DNA of 64,000 nucleotides from assembly GCA_949293415.1 (NCBI GenBank), contig CASFDK010000043.1, forward strand, positions 1 through 64,000. Reading direction: 5' to 3'. Shown here in pieces: positions 27,099 through 36,180 of the stretch; the first letter of the stretch is position 1, and each line of letters starts with the position of its first letter. The translations under genes were made by a program, and so were the position numbers. The notes below the pieces were generated by a model. That model had not been told where the DNA came from and made no database searches. It was given only the letters and a program-made list of their open reading frames with translations. Source of the stretch: an uncultured Verrucomicrobiota bacterium. GTDB lineage: Bacteria > Verrucomicrobiota > Verrucomicrobiia > Opitutales > Intestinicryptomonadaceae.

Positions 27099-30000
27099 AT
27101 GGACAGGGGGAACAGTATGGCAGGGAAAATCGGTATTTTTTGCGCGGCGGCGGTTGCGGGCGCGTCGTTATTGAATGCGGATGTAGCCGATTTGCGGCGC
27201 GATTTCGAAAATCCGCCGGCCCAGTCGCGCGCCGAAACGTGGTATCACTTCACCTCGAACGTGGTTACGAAGGAGGGCATTACCGCCGACATCGAAGCCA
27301 TGCGCGATATGGGCTTTTCGGCGGCGCACGTTTTCGCAATCGGCGGATATGCTACCGTGCCCGCGGACGGAGTGAAAATCGCAGGTCCCGAGTGGTTCGA
27401 CTTGATGAAACACCTCGGCAAAGAGGCGAAGCGTTGCGGAATTGCTCTCGGCATGCACAACTGTCCCGGCTGGTCGAGTTCGGGCGGTCCGTGGATTAAG
27501 CCCGAAGATTCGATGAAAGCCGTCGTCGGCAGCGCGACCTACATCGACGCGCCGTTCAAGGGCAAACTCAAACTGCCGCGACCCGCCGCAAAACTCGGCT
27601 TTTACAGAGATATCGCCGTTCTCGCGCTTCCGTCGGGCGGCGAAGCCCCGAAAATGACCGTTTCGGGCGACATTTCGGGCTGCGAAAAAATCCTGAAGGG
27701 CGAGCCCGTCGCGATTCCCACAAAGCGAAAGGACGGCAGCGGGACTTTCGTATTCAAATTCGAAAAGCCCTTTGCCGCGAAAACCGCAAATTTGGTCTTC
27801 AAGGGCAATCATCTGTACATCGGCGCGGACATCTACGTTTCGAAAGACGGCAGGGACTTCAGGCGCGTACATTCGGGCAAAATTTCGTCGTTTTGCGACT
27901 TGGGTTCGCCGCACTACATCGCACTAAAGGGCGCGGGCGAATTTTCGTACTGCAAAGTGGTTCTCTACAATGCGGGTTTTCCGGACTGGTTTTCACCGCG
28001 CGATATGTATTTGCACAGGGTGGAATTCCTCTCCGACCCGATGCTTGCCGACTCCGCCGTCAAGCTTTCAATGGGTAAGCCCTTTGCGTATTGGGCACCC
28101 GAATCGGGCGCGGAAAACGGTGCGGATAAATCGCGTGTGAAAAATCTTACGGACAAATTCGCGGACGGCGAAGTCGATGTCGATTTGCCCGCGGGCAAGT
28201 GGAAGATTCTGCGCATAGGTTACACGAGCACGGGCGCGAAAAACCAGCCCACGACCTGCGCGGGGCTCGAATGCGACAAGCTTTCGAAGCGCGGTCTCGA
28301 CGCGCACTGGGGATACTATATGGCGAAGATGCAGGACGCTTTCGGCGGTATGCTCAAGTATTCCACAATCGACAGCTACGAAGTCAGCGGTCAGAATTGG
28401 ACGGAGGACTTCGCCGCCGAATTCAAAAAGCGCAGGGGCTACGACATCGCCCCGTGGTTGCCCGTTATGGTCGGCTGTCCCGTCGGCACGCCCGAAGAGA
28501 CCGCGAAGTTCTGCTACGACGTACAGACGACCGTAGCCGAGCTTTTCGCCGAAAACTACTACGACTATTTCGACGAGCTTTGCCGCAGGCACGGCTTGAT
28601 TTCGATAGGCGAAACCTACGGCGGGCCTTTCGACTACCTGCGGTCTTCGCGCAAAATGGCATTCCCCGCGACAGAATTTTGGGTGGCGAAACACGAACCC
28701 TCGAAGGCGATTATGTCGATGGGCAACGTCTACGGAAAGCCGAGGGCGGGTGCGGAATCGTTCACGACAATGTACGACGAGGGACGCTGGCAGAACGATC
28801 CGCGCGAGCTCAAATTCTACGGCGACAGGGGATGGTCTGCGGGCGTGTCGGAATTCGTCCTGCACTCATACGTACACCAGCCGTACAACGCGGGTCCGGG
28901 GTTCAGCTTGGGCAGACACGGCTCGCATTTGAACAGGCTCAACACTTGGTGGAAAATGGGCAGACCGTGGTCCGACTACATCGCGCGGGCGCAGGTGCTG
29001 CTTCAGCGCGGACGGCTTGTCGCCGACGTGCTTTTCCTGCCGCCCGAAAGTTCGCCGAATGCGTATTTTTACGGCGGCGGTTCACTCTACGCGAAGCTCG
29101 CGGGCACTGGATATGTCGGCAACATCTGCTCGATTTTCGACTTGTCCGATTTGATGTTTGTCGAAAACGGCAGGGTGAAGGCGGACAAAAACGGCTCGTC
29201 GTACGCGTTGCTTACAATCGACGATTCGCGCTATATGTCGCTAAAAAACCTGCGCGCGCTCGAAAAACTGATACGCGACGGCGCGAGCGTTTCGGCGAAA
29301 AAACCGATTGCCTCGCCATCGCTCTCCGACAACTCCGACGAGTTTGCCGCAACCGTCAAGCGCATTTGGGGCGACTCGAACGAACCCGTCAGGAAGCTCG
29401 GTAAGGGAGTTCTCCATACGGACGGCAACTTCCTTAAAGCCCTCAAATTGATGGGCGAAAAGCCCGCGTGTCTGGCTCGGAACGCCGACGTTATCTCGCG
29501 CGTAGACGGTGGAACGCAGATATTCTACATCCGCAGCAATTCGGCTTCGAAGGAAAACAAGGAAATCAAATTCCGCGTTCCCGACGGCAAAATCCCGCAA
29601 ATTTGGAATGCCGTAAGCGGAGAAATCGAAAATGCGCCAGTCTGGACGCGCGACGGCGACTATGCGTGCGTTCCGCTCGAATTCGACGCGTTCGACTCGA
29701 AATTCGTGGTGTTCACCGACGGATACGCGCCGTATTTTGCCTCGTTCGATTCCGATTTCAAAAGAGCAGACGGCGGCGGAATCAAAGTGATCGAAGCCGT
29801 GTACGGTTCGCGCAAAACGGGGCAGGTTAAAGACGTTTCGGCGTTTGTTTCGGCAAATCTCGAAAAGGGCGTTTTCGTTTCGAACGCGACGTTCGGCGGC
29901 GACCCCGCGCCTATGACGCCGAAGACCCTCTATGTCAAGTACGGGGTCGGCGGAAAAGTGCGCGAGCTTGAAGTTCCCGAGAACCAGACCGCTTCGGCAT

Positions 30001-30692
30001 CGCCCGACGGAACGGCGAACACAAGGGGCGTGCGTCCCGCGTCGGTCGGCGGAAAACTCTGCGTAAAGTTCGACGTAAACGCGACCGTACGCGGCACTCT
30101 TTCCGACGGTTCGAAGTTCGAAGTTTCCGCCCGCGACATCCCGCAGCCTCTCGACATTTCGGGCGACTGGAAAATTTCGTTCCAGAAAAACCGCGGCGCG
30201 CCCGACGGCATAACGCTTAAAAAGCTGCAATCGCTTTCGGAATCGAAAATCGACGGCGTAAAACATTTTTCGGGCGAAATGCAATACGAAAAAAACGTTT
30301 CCATTCCCGATGCGTTCTTCGGCAAAAACCGCCGTATTCTGCTTTCGTTCGAGGATGTCTACAATGTGGCGCAGGTTTTCGTCAACGGCGAGAAAGTCGA
30401 CACGCTCTGGACTCCGCCGTTCGAATGCGACATCACAAAGTCCCTCAAAAAGGGTGAAAATAAAATTAAAATTGTCGTTGCCAATCTTTGGGTAAACCGC
30501 ATTATCGGCGACCAAAAATTTCCGAAAGAGGGCTATCCGAAATGGGTTCTCGAAAACAAGAGCGTTTCGGAAACAAACCGCTTCACGTTCTCGCACTGGG
30601 AGGATTCTTGGGCGAAAGACTCGCCGCTGAAGAAGTCGGGGCTTGTGGGCGTTGCGGAAATCCGAGCCGCCGACATCCTGCCCGTCAAATAG
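27099..30692 (+). CDS. Glycosyl hydrolase family 106-like alpha-L-rhamnosidase
   Basis: 1197 residues, exported. The listed start is ATG; a second ATG six codons later (27117) gives a neater signal peptide, MAGKIGIFCAAAVAGASLLNA. The N-terminal catalytic region has the GH106 pattern WYHFTSNVVTKEGITADIEAM, then GIALGMHNCPGWSSSGGPWI and PEDSMKAVVG. SYEVSGQNWTEDF and ISIGETYGGPFDY, further along, supply likely acidic residues. The C-terminal 200 residues form a GH2-like sugar-binding beta-sandwich (DISGDWKISFQK...VFVNGEKVDTLWTPPFE). GH106 enzymes remove L-rhamnose from rhamnogalacturonan or glycosides, so this points to pectin or flavonoid glycosides as the target of the locus. Confidence 0.85.
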   Translation: MDRGNSMAGKIGIFCAAAVAGASLLNADVADLRRDFENPPAQSRAETWYHFTSNVVTKEGITADIEAMRDMGFSAAHVFAIGGYATVPADGVKIAGPEWFDLMKHLGKEAKRCGIALGMHNCPGWSSSGGPWIKPEDSMKAVVGSATYIDAPFKGKLKLPRPAAKLGFYRDIAVLALPSGGEAPKMTVSGDISGCEKILKGEPVAIPTKRKDGSGTFVFKFEKPFAAKTANLVFKGNHLYIGADIYVSKDGRDFRRVHSGKISSFCDLGSPHYIALKGAGEFSYCKVVLYNAGFPDWFSPRDMYLHRVEFLSDPMLADSAVKLSMGKPFAYWAPESGAENGADKSRVKNLTDKFADGEVDVDLPAGKWKILRIGYTSTGAKNQPTTCAGLECDKLSKRGLDAHWGYYMAKMQDAFGGMLKYSTIDSYEVSGQNWTEDFAAEFKKRRGYDIAPWLPVMVGCPVGTPEETAKFCYDVQTTVAELFAENYYDYFDELCRRHGLISIGETYGGPFDYLRSSRKMAFPATEFWVAKHEPSKAIMSMGNVYGKPRAGAESFTTMYDEGRWQNDPRELKFYGDRGWSAGVSEFVLHSYVHQPYNAGPGFSLGRHGSHLNRLNTWWKMGRPWSDYIARAQVLLQRGRLVADVLFLPPESSPNAYFYGGGSLYAKLAGTGYVGNICSIFDLSDLMFVENGRVKADKNGSSYALLTIDDSRYMSLKNLRALEKLIRDGASVSAKKPIASPSLSDNSDEFAATVKRIWGDSNEPVRKLGKGVLHTDGNFLKALKLMGEKPACLARNADVISRVDGGTQIFYIRSNSASKENKEIKFRVPDGKIPQIWNAVSGEIENAPVWTRDGDYACVPLEFDAFDSKFVVFTDGYAPYFASFDSDFKRADGGGIKVIEAVYGSRKTGQVKDVSAFVSANLEKGVFVSNATFGGDPAPMTPKTLYVKYGVGGKVRELEVPENQTASASPDGTANTRGVRPASVGGKLCVKFDVNATVRGTLSDGSKFEVSARDIPQPLDISGDWKISFQKNRGAPDGITLKKLQSLSESKIDGVKHFSGEMQYEKNVSIPDAFFGKNRRILLSFEDVYNVAQVFVNGEKVDTLWTPPFECDITKSLKKGENKIKIVVANLWVNRIIGDQKFPKEGYPKWVLENKSVSETNRFTFSHWEDSWAKDSPLKKSGLVGVAEIRAADILPVK

Positions 30693-30708
30693 GCGGAATC
30701 CCGAAAAA

Positions 30709-32367
30709 ATGGAAGATATTACATACATTATAGGTCACAAAAATCCCGACGTGGATTCGGTCTGTTCCGCGCTCGCGTACGCCGAATTCAAGCGGCTTAC
30801 GGGGCGCGAGAATTTTGTGGCGGCGCGTTGCGGCAACTCCAATTCGCGCATAGACCGCGTGCTTGCGCGTTTCCATTCGCAGCTGCCGCATTTTGTCGGC
30901 GATGTACGGCTGCGCACAAAGGACATAATGAAAACCGAGTTCGTCAAAATGGGCACGGACGTTTCGTGCTTTACCGTGATGGCGGCGATAGACAGGCACG
31001 ACTTCCGCTCGATTCCCATCCTCGACGAAAATTCGGTGCTCCAAGGCGAAGTCTCGGTTTTCGATCTCGGCGAATTTTTCATTCCGCACCCGCAGTCGGC
31101 GCGCGACGCAAGGCGCGTAAAGGCAACGCTCAACGACGTAATCAAAACACTCAACGCCGCCGTCAGGTGCGTTTTCGACGCAGACAAAGACGAAGAGATG
31201 TTCGTTCGAATCGGCGCGATGGAAGTGTCGACGTTCGGCTCCATTTTGGGCGGCGAAAATGCGACTCCGCCGGAAAAAAACCTCATAGTAGTCGGCGACC
31301 GTTTCGACATCCAAATCAAGGCGATTCAGTTGGGCGTGCGGGCGATAATCATCACGGGCGGCTATGACATCGACCCCGCCGTCGTCGAAATGGCGCGGGC
31401 GAAGTCGGTCAGCGTGCTTTCGTGCAAATACGACAGCGCGACAACCGCGCTGCTCGTGCGAATGGCGACCCGCGCGCTGCCGCTCGTGCGCAAGAATGTC
31501 GCCGTTGTCCGCAGCGACTGTCTGCTTTCTAAAATTGCGACCCGCGCGAAGGATTTTTTCGAAAAGACAATCTACGTTTGCGGCGACGGCGGAAAACTCG
31601 AGGGGCTTTTCTCTAATACCGACCTGCTCAACGTTTCCAAACCCAAGCTTGTGCTCGTTGACCACAACGAGCTCTCGCAGGCGGTCACGGGCGCGGACGA
31701 AGCCGAAATCGTCGAGATAATCGACCACCACAGGCTCGGCGCGGCATCCACGCAAATGCCGATACTTTTCCTCAACAAGCCCGTCGGTTCGACGTGTACT
31801 ATAATCAGCCAGATGTTCCGCCGCAGCGGGGTGGCGATTTCGCCAGACATAGCCGGACTTCTTTGCAGCGGCATTGTGTGCGATACGATAAATCTGAAAA
31901 GCCCGACCGCTACCGCCGACGACGCCGCCGAAATTGCCGCGCTCGAAAAGATTGCGAATATAAAAAGTGACGGGCTTGCCGACTTCATTTTCGGCGGCGA
32001 CAGCGTGATACTTTCGGGCGATATTGCCGAAGTCATCACGGGCGACTGCAAGCGGTACGAGGAGGGCGGGGTGTCGTTCTCGGTCTCCCAGATTGAAGAG
32101 CTTGACTTCTCGAATTTCAACGCAAATCTCGGGCGGATTCGCGGCGAGCTTGCGAAATACCGCAAGGAACACGGATTGTATTTTTCGGCGTTGTTCGTAA
32201 CCAACGTTATGACGCAGGATTCCCTCTTGATGATTTGTGCCCCCGACGATTTCCTCCAGAAAATAAACTACGCCAAGGATGCCGACCGCGGAGTCTACGA
32301 GTTGCCGAAAATCGTCAGCCGTAAAAAACAGCTAATCCCGTATCTATCGGCATTGCTGAAGGACTGA
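30709..32367 (+). CDS. Family II (manganese) inorganic pyrophosphatase with CBS/DRTGG regulatory insert
   Basis: Hydrolyses pyrophosphate in the cytoplasm. 552 residues from the ATG at 30709. The N-terminal DHH domain begins IIGHKNPDVDSVCSAL with metal ligands His10, Asp14 and Asp16. The second metal motif is Asp339-His340-His341 in IIDHHRLG, and DHHA2 with its Lys-rich end (SRKKQLIPYLS) closes the protein. Between the early DHH motifs is a large insert with a CBS motif at about 65-125, a DRTGG-like domain at about 130-240 and a second CBS at about 240-315. In this subclass the insert binds adenine nucleotides and tunes activity to cell energy state. It follows the rhamnosidase by 16 bases. 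Confidence 0.92.
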   Translation: MEDITYIIGHKNPDVDSVCSALAYAEFKRLTGRENFVAARCGNSNSRIDRVLARFHSQLPHFVGDVRLRTKDIMKTEFVKMGTDVSCFTVMAAIDRHDFRSIPILDENSVLQGEVSVFDLGEFFIPHPQSARDARRVKATLNDVIKTLNAAVRCVFDADKDEEMFVRIGAMEVSTFGSILGGENATPPEKNLIVVGDRFDIQIKAIQLGVRAIIITGGYDIDPAVVEMARAKSVSVLSCKYDSATTALLVRMATRALPLVRKNVAVVRSDCLLSKIATRAKDFFEKTIYVCGDGGKLEGLFSNTDLLNVSKPKLVLVDHNELSQAVTGADEAEIVEIIDHHRLGAASTQMPILFLNKPVGSTCTIISQMFRRSGVAISPDIAGLLCSGIVCDTINLKSPTATADDAAEIAALEKIANIKSDGLADFIFGGDSVILSGDIAEVITGDCKRYEEGGVSFSVSQIEELDFSNFNANLGRIRGELAKYRKEHGLYFSALFVTNVMTQDSLLMICAPDDFLQKINYAKDADRGVYELPKIVSRKKQLIPYLSALLKD

Positions 32368-32390
32368 GCAGGATGCAGTTAGCACGGAGG

Positions 32391-32474
32391 CGGAACTTCG
32401 TTCCTTCCTGCGATACTTCGGCGCGGCTATAGCCGCGCCTTTTCTGTATAAGCCCGCATTGCCTCTGGCAATGG
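32391..32474 (-). repeat. Three-hairpin dispersed element, copy B
   Basis: Read on the minus strand. Hairpin 1 is CATTGCC-AGA-GGCAATG (32457-32473). The linker is GCGGGCTTATACAGAAAA. Hairpin 2 is the perfect palindrome GGCGCGGCTATAGCCGCGCC (32420-32439). The second linker contains AGTATCGCA. Hairpin 3 is GGAAC-GAA-GTTCC (32392-32404). Located between the convergent pyrophosphatase and rho genes. A further palindrome CCGAGCGACGCTCGG at 32556-32570 lies just past rho. Confidence 0.88.
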
Positions 32475-32576
32475 CTTCGGGGAGGGAACTTAATTTGTTT
32501 GTTTCTGAAACCGTGGATTTATTTTTCATTAACAAACGAACTTTTACTTCGCGCTCCGAGCGACGCTCGGGCAACA

Positions 32577-33695
32577 TCAAAGTATCATATTGATAAAGTC
32601 GGCGTTGTTTTTCGACTGGCGCATTCTGTTTATCAGCGTTTCCGCCGAGTCTTCGGGCTTTGCCCCCGCCATCGCCCTGCGCAGGAACGCCGCGGCCTCA
32701 AGTTCGTCCGCCGAAAGCAGAAGTTCTTCCCGCCGCGTGCCCGATGCGGAAATGTTTATCGCCGGCCAAATGCGAAGCTCGGCAACCTTTCTGTCGAGCA
32801 CCATTTCCATATTGCCCGTACCCTTGAATTCCTGAAAAATAAGGTCATCCATTCGCGAGCCGGTTTCAATCAGCGCGGAGGCGATAATTGTAAGGCTTCC
32901 GCCTTCGTCGGTATTTCGCGCCGCCGAGAATATCTGGCGCGGGCGTTCGAGCGCGCGGATGTCCAAGCCGCCGCTCATAGTTCTGCCTCCGTTTGCCTTT
33001 GCCGAGTTGTGGGCGCGCGAAAGGCGCGTGAGCGAGTCCATCAGCAAAACAACGTCCTTGCCCGTCTCAACGAGATGTTTTGCGCGTTCGATGGCGAGGT
33101 CGGCAATGCGGATGTGCGTTTCGATATTCTCGTCGTTCGACGAAGCGTAGATTTCGGCTTCGGGGAAATCCATTCTGAAGTCGGTGACTTCCTCGGGGCG
33201 TTCATCGACAAGCAGAATCATCAAATGGCATTCCGGATGGTTTTGGATTACCCCGAATGCGATGTCCTTAAGAAGTGTCGTCTTGCCCGTGCGCGGCGGG
33301 GCTACGATTAGCCCGCGCGTTCCCTTGCCTATCGGGCAGAAGATGTCGATTACCCTGTTTGTCATCCGTTCGTCTTTTGTCTCGAGGCGGATTTTTTTAT
33401 TCGGGGCGATTGTCGTCAGTTGCTGGAAAGCCGGCATTTTGCGGCGTTCGACACACGGCACGCCGTCGATTGTTTCGATGAAGCGCACCTTGGGGTTCGG
33501 GTGTCCGTTTGCCTGATGCGCCTTTGCGGTGATGTATTGCCCTTTTTTGACGTTGAAACGCCTTACGAGCTCCTTGGGCACATAGGGGTCGGAACGGCGG
33601 GTTTTGCCGCCGCGCTTGGGGTCGAGCAGTACGCCGTTGTTGTTGGTTGTGGGCGCGAAGATTCCGCCCACATCGATAATTTCGACATCTTCCAT
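32577..33695 (-). CDS. rho: Transcription termination factor Rho, short form
   Basis: RNA-dependent hexameric ATPase that ends transcription. 372 residues against about 419 in E. coli. The protein starts almost directly in the RNA-binding cold-shock-like domain (GIFAPTTNNNGVLLDP...DPYVPKELVRRFNVKKGQYI) and lacks the N-terminal helical Rho_N domain. The ATPase core is complete: P-loop VAPPRTGKTT (132-140), LLVDERPEEVTD, VLLMDSLTRLSRAHN and the R-loop/Q-loop region ARNTDEGGSLTIIA. A candidate promoter at 33930-33957 implies a leader of about 230 bases, compatible with the autoregulation known for rho genes. No longer start was found in frame. Confidence 0.93.
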   Translation of the reverse strand: MEDVEIIDVGGIFAPTTNNNGVLLDPKRGGKTRRSDPYVPKELVRRFNVKKGQYITAKAHQANGHPNPKVRFIETIDGVPCVERRKMPAFQQLTTIAPNKKIRLETKDERMTNRVIDIFCPIGKGTRGLIVAPPRTGKTTLLKDIAFGVIQNHPECHLMILLVDERPEEVTDFRMDFPEAEIYASSNDENIETHIRIADLAIERAKHLVETGKDVVLLMDSLTRLSRAHNSAKANGGRTMSGGLDIRALERPRQIFSAARNTDEGGSLTIIASALIETGSRMDDLIFQEFKGTGNMEMVLDRKVAELRIWPAINISASGTRREELLLSADELEAAAFLRRAMAGAKPEDSAETLINRMRQSKNNADFINMIL

Positions 33696-33929
33696 ATCTA
33701 AAATTCGGGGTTTTCCGTTGAGGAAAAATTTTTTGATTGCACGGTATCGCGCGTTTGGGGCGGATTTTGCCGTTTGCGTCGAATTGCAACCGCGCTGAAA
33801 ACGTCTTTCGAAAGGGCGCGCGCGGCGCGAAAATACAAAAGTTTTTCAAATGGCGATTATGCCGTTTTCGACCGATAATGCGGAAACCTAAATTCGGTGC
33901 TTCCGCCGCAGGACAAAACCCGATAACGG

Positions 33930-33957
33930 AATATAATAAACTGCATTCTCGGCGCAA
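33930..33957 (-). promoter_or_regulatory. Candidate promoter of rho with long leader
   Basis: On the minus strand TTGCGC, 16-bp spacer, TATATT. This leaves about 230 bases of untranslated leader before the rho ATG. The 343-base gap 33696-34038 otherwise holds G/C-rich leader sequence, with no convincing small gene, and the terminator of the next gene. Confidence 0.4.
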
Positions 33958-33985
33958 ATACAAGCTTTTTCGGAGGGCGCGGCGC

Positions 33986-34020
33986 AAAAAAAAATCCGCC
34001 CGAATAGTCGGACGGATTCG
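33986..34020 (-). terminator. Terminator after the Tat-exported isomerase-like gene
   Basis: Minus-strand stem AATCCGTCCGA / TCGGGCGGATT with one G-U pair, followed by nine T (A run at 33986 on the plus strand). Confidence 0.88.
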
Positions 34021-34038
34021 GAAAAAAACTTTTGCCGA

Positions 34039-35010
34039 CTATCCGTTTACGTAGTGGTCAATCTGGCGATAGTAGTTTATGAGCTTTGCGTCGCCCGCGG
34101 GAGACTTGTCGCTCTGCAGGTGTTCCATACCGTAGATACCGCGGTAGCCCTTGTCGTGGATGTGCTTAATCAGGTTCTTGAAGTTGATTTCGCCCGACCC
34201 CGGTTCGGTGCGGTTGGGAACGTCGCCGAGGTGGTAGTAGGCGATTTCGTCCCAAGCTGCGTCGATGTTGCGGATGAGGCTGCCTTCCGTGTTCTGTTGG
34301 TGGAAGACGTCGAAGAGGATTTTGCACGAGGGGCTGCCTACCGCCTTGCAAATCATATAGGCATCGGATGTTTTCTGAAGCCAAAGCCCCGGATGCGCAG
34401 TGAACGAGAGCGGTTCGAGCACCATAATCAGCCCCGATTTTTCACAAATTTCGGCGGCGTACTTGAGCTGCTCGACAACATTCGCCATCTGGTAGGAATG
34501 TTCGAGCGAAAGGTCGGTTTTGCCGATGACCACGGTTGTCCATTTTGCGCCGATTTCCCTGCCGATTTCGACGGTCTTTTTCGCCTCCGCCTTGATGCGT
34601 TCTATTGCCGCCTGTTTGTCGGGTTTTGCGCCGCGCTTGTCGCTTTTGCACGCGGTCAGCCACAGTCCGCCGCCAATCGACGAAGTGAACACGCCGAAGT
34701 CCATTCCGAGTTTGCGGATTTGTTCCGACAACGCCTTGCGCTTTTCGGGCGCGTATTTCATCATATCGTTGTCTTCCATCGCGCGGAAGCCGCAGTCGTA
34801 CCAGAATTTCACTTTGTCGACATCGGAAAGCCCCTTCGTGTAGTTGGGGCAAATGTTTGTCCACTTGTAGATATTTGCGGCGAATTTGCATTTGAAAGGC
34901 TCCGTCGACTTTACACCGCCGGAGATTTTTTCGGCGCGCGCCGCAGTCGTTATGACCGACGCGCCCATGAGCGCGCCGACCGCCTTTTTAGAGAATGTTC
35001 TTCTGTCCAT
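34039..35010 (-). CDS. Tat-exported sugar isomerase/epimerase-like protein (hydroxypyruvate isomerase-like)
   Basis: 323 residues from the ATG at 35010, chosen because it begins with a twin-arginine signal MDRRTFSKKAVGALMG ending ARAEK. The mature part is a TIM barrel of the AP-endonuclease-2/xylose-isomerase-like superfamily. Metal ligand motifs are VLEPLS, LFDVFHQQNTEG, AYYHLGDVPNRTEPGSGEIN and YGMEH. The DVP-R-EPG-GEIN pattern is that of hydroxypyruvate isomerase relatives. Tat export suggests folding with its metal before transport to the periplasm. Such exported homologues are common in Verrucomicrobiota and Planctomycetota, and their substrates are mostly unknown. Single-gene unit with its own terminator. 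Confidence 0.8.
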   Translation of the reverse strand: MDRRTFSKKAVGALMGASVITTAARAEKISGGVKSTEPFKCKFAANIYKWTNICPNYTKGLSDVDKVKFWYDCGFRAMEDNDMMKYAPEKRKALSEQIRKLGMDFGVFTSSIGGGLWLTACKSDKRGAKPDKQAAIERIKAEAKKTVEIGREIGAKWTTVVIGKTDLSLEHSYQMANVVEQLKYAAEICEKSGLIMVLEPLSFTAHPGLWLQKTSDAYMICKAVGSPSCKILFDVFHQQNTEGSLIRNIDAAWDEIAYYHLGDVPNRTEPGSGEINFKNLIKHIHDKGYRGIYGMEHLQSDKSPAGDAKLINYYRQIDHYVNG

Positions 35011-35076
35011 AGTATAGCTTTTGTTGTTTGAAACTGGCGTTGTCCGCAACGGTTGCGGACTCGTCGAAGAGTGGCA

Positions 35077-36180
35077 TCATCTGTTTTTGAAGTCAATATA
35101 AAATCCGCCGCCGAGCACGACCGACGGGTCGGAATCGTGGATTGCCAGCACCTGCCCCGCGGCGATTGCGCGTTGCGGCTTCTCGAATTCCACACGCGCC
35201 CGACCTTCCTGAAGCGGCGTGAAAAGCACTTTCACCAAGTCGTCGCGATACCGCACGCGGGCATAGATTTCGCGCGGTTCGAGTATCGGCTTGTTTATCC
35301 AGTTGATTTCGTCGACGAGCACTTCCGAACGCCACAAATGCGGCGCGTCGGGGGAATCGAAGGCGACGACAAGCTCGTTCGTCTCGAAGTTTTTCGCCAC
35401 GACAACATAGCACTTTCTGTCCGTATTCGACGGCACGCCTATGCCCTTGCGCTGTCCGAGGGTATAGTTGTAAAGCCCCCTGTGCCTGCCCAGAACCTTG
35501 CCTTCCACGTTTACGATGTCGCCCGCCCTTTCGGGGATGTAGTGGCGCAGAAAATCTTGGATTTTTATCTTTCCCAGAAAACAGATTCCCTGACTGTCTT
35601 TTTTCTCCGAATTGGGCAGACCGCACAAACGCGCGGTTTCGCGCACGTCGCTTTTGAGCAGCGAGCCAATCGGAAACAGGGCTGACTGCAACTGCTCCTG
35701 TGTAATCATAGCAAGAAAGTACGACTGGTCTTTCCCGGGGTCTGCGGCAACCATCAAATCGCGCGAGCCGTCTTCGTTTTCGCGCATCGAGCAGTAGTGC
35801 CCCGTTGCGACTTTCGAGAATCCGCGTTCCCTTGCGTAGTCTAGGAATTTTCCGAATTTCATTCTGCGGTTGCACATCACGTCGGGGTTTGGTGTCAGTC
35901 CGCGGCGGTACCCGTCCACGAGGTATTCGACAATCTCCTTATGGTACTGCTCGATGAAATCGACCACTTCGAAATCCACTCCGAGCTTTTCCGCAACGGC
36001 TCGGCAGTCGAGAATGTCCTGATGCCACGGACAGTCTCCGAAAACGTCGATTCCCTCTTCGTTGACCCACGTTTTCATGTAGGCGGCGGACACGTCCTCA
36101 CCCTGTTGCTTGAGGAGCGCGAGCGCGACCGAGCTGTCCACGCCCCCCGATAGTGCCATCATTATTTTTTCCCGATTCAT
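35077..36180 (-). CDS. mnmA: tRNA-specific 2-thiouridylase MnmA
   Basis: Adds sulfur to U34 of Lys, Glu and Gln tRNAs. 367 residues. The PP-loop motif MALSGGVDSSVAL is at residues 8-20. The catalytic Cys103 sits in PDVMCNRRMKFG and the second catalytic Cys200 in DSQGICFLG. YTLGQRKGIGV and a C-terminal beta-barrel complete the protein. Its start overlaps the stop of the upstream regulator gene by four bases, so the two are translationally coupled. Confidence 0.97.
   Translation of the reverse strand: MNREKIMMALSGGVDSSVALALLKQQGEDVSAAYMKTWVNEEGIDVFGDCPWHQDILDCRAVAEKLGVDFEVVDFIEQYHKEIVEYLVDGYRRGLTPNPDVMCNRRMKFGKFLDYARERGFSKVATGHYCSMRENEDGSRDLMVAADPGKDQSYFLAMITQEQLQSALFPIGSLLKSDVRETARLCGLPNSEKKDSQGICFLGKIKIQDFLRHYIPERAGDIVNVEGKVLGRHRGLYNYTLGQRKGIGVPSNTDRKCYVVVAKNFETNELVVAFDSPDAPHLWRSEVLVDEINWINKPILEPREIYARVRYRDDLVKVLFTPLQEGRARVEFEKPQRAIAAGQVLAIHDSDPSVVLGGGFYIDFKNR

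Noticed and set aside
28199..29404. A 401-codon frame inside the rhamnosidase gene
   Set aside because: Arg-rich out-of-frame shadow of GH106; no domain and no ribosome-binding site.
33737..34054. Plus-strand 105-codon frame between rho and the Tat-signal gene
   Set aside because: It crosses the minus-strand terminator and candidate rho promoter and has a basic low-complexity translation.
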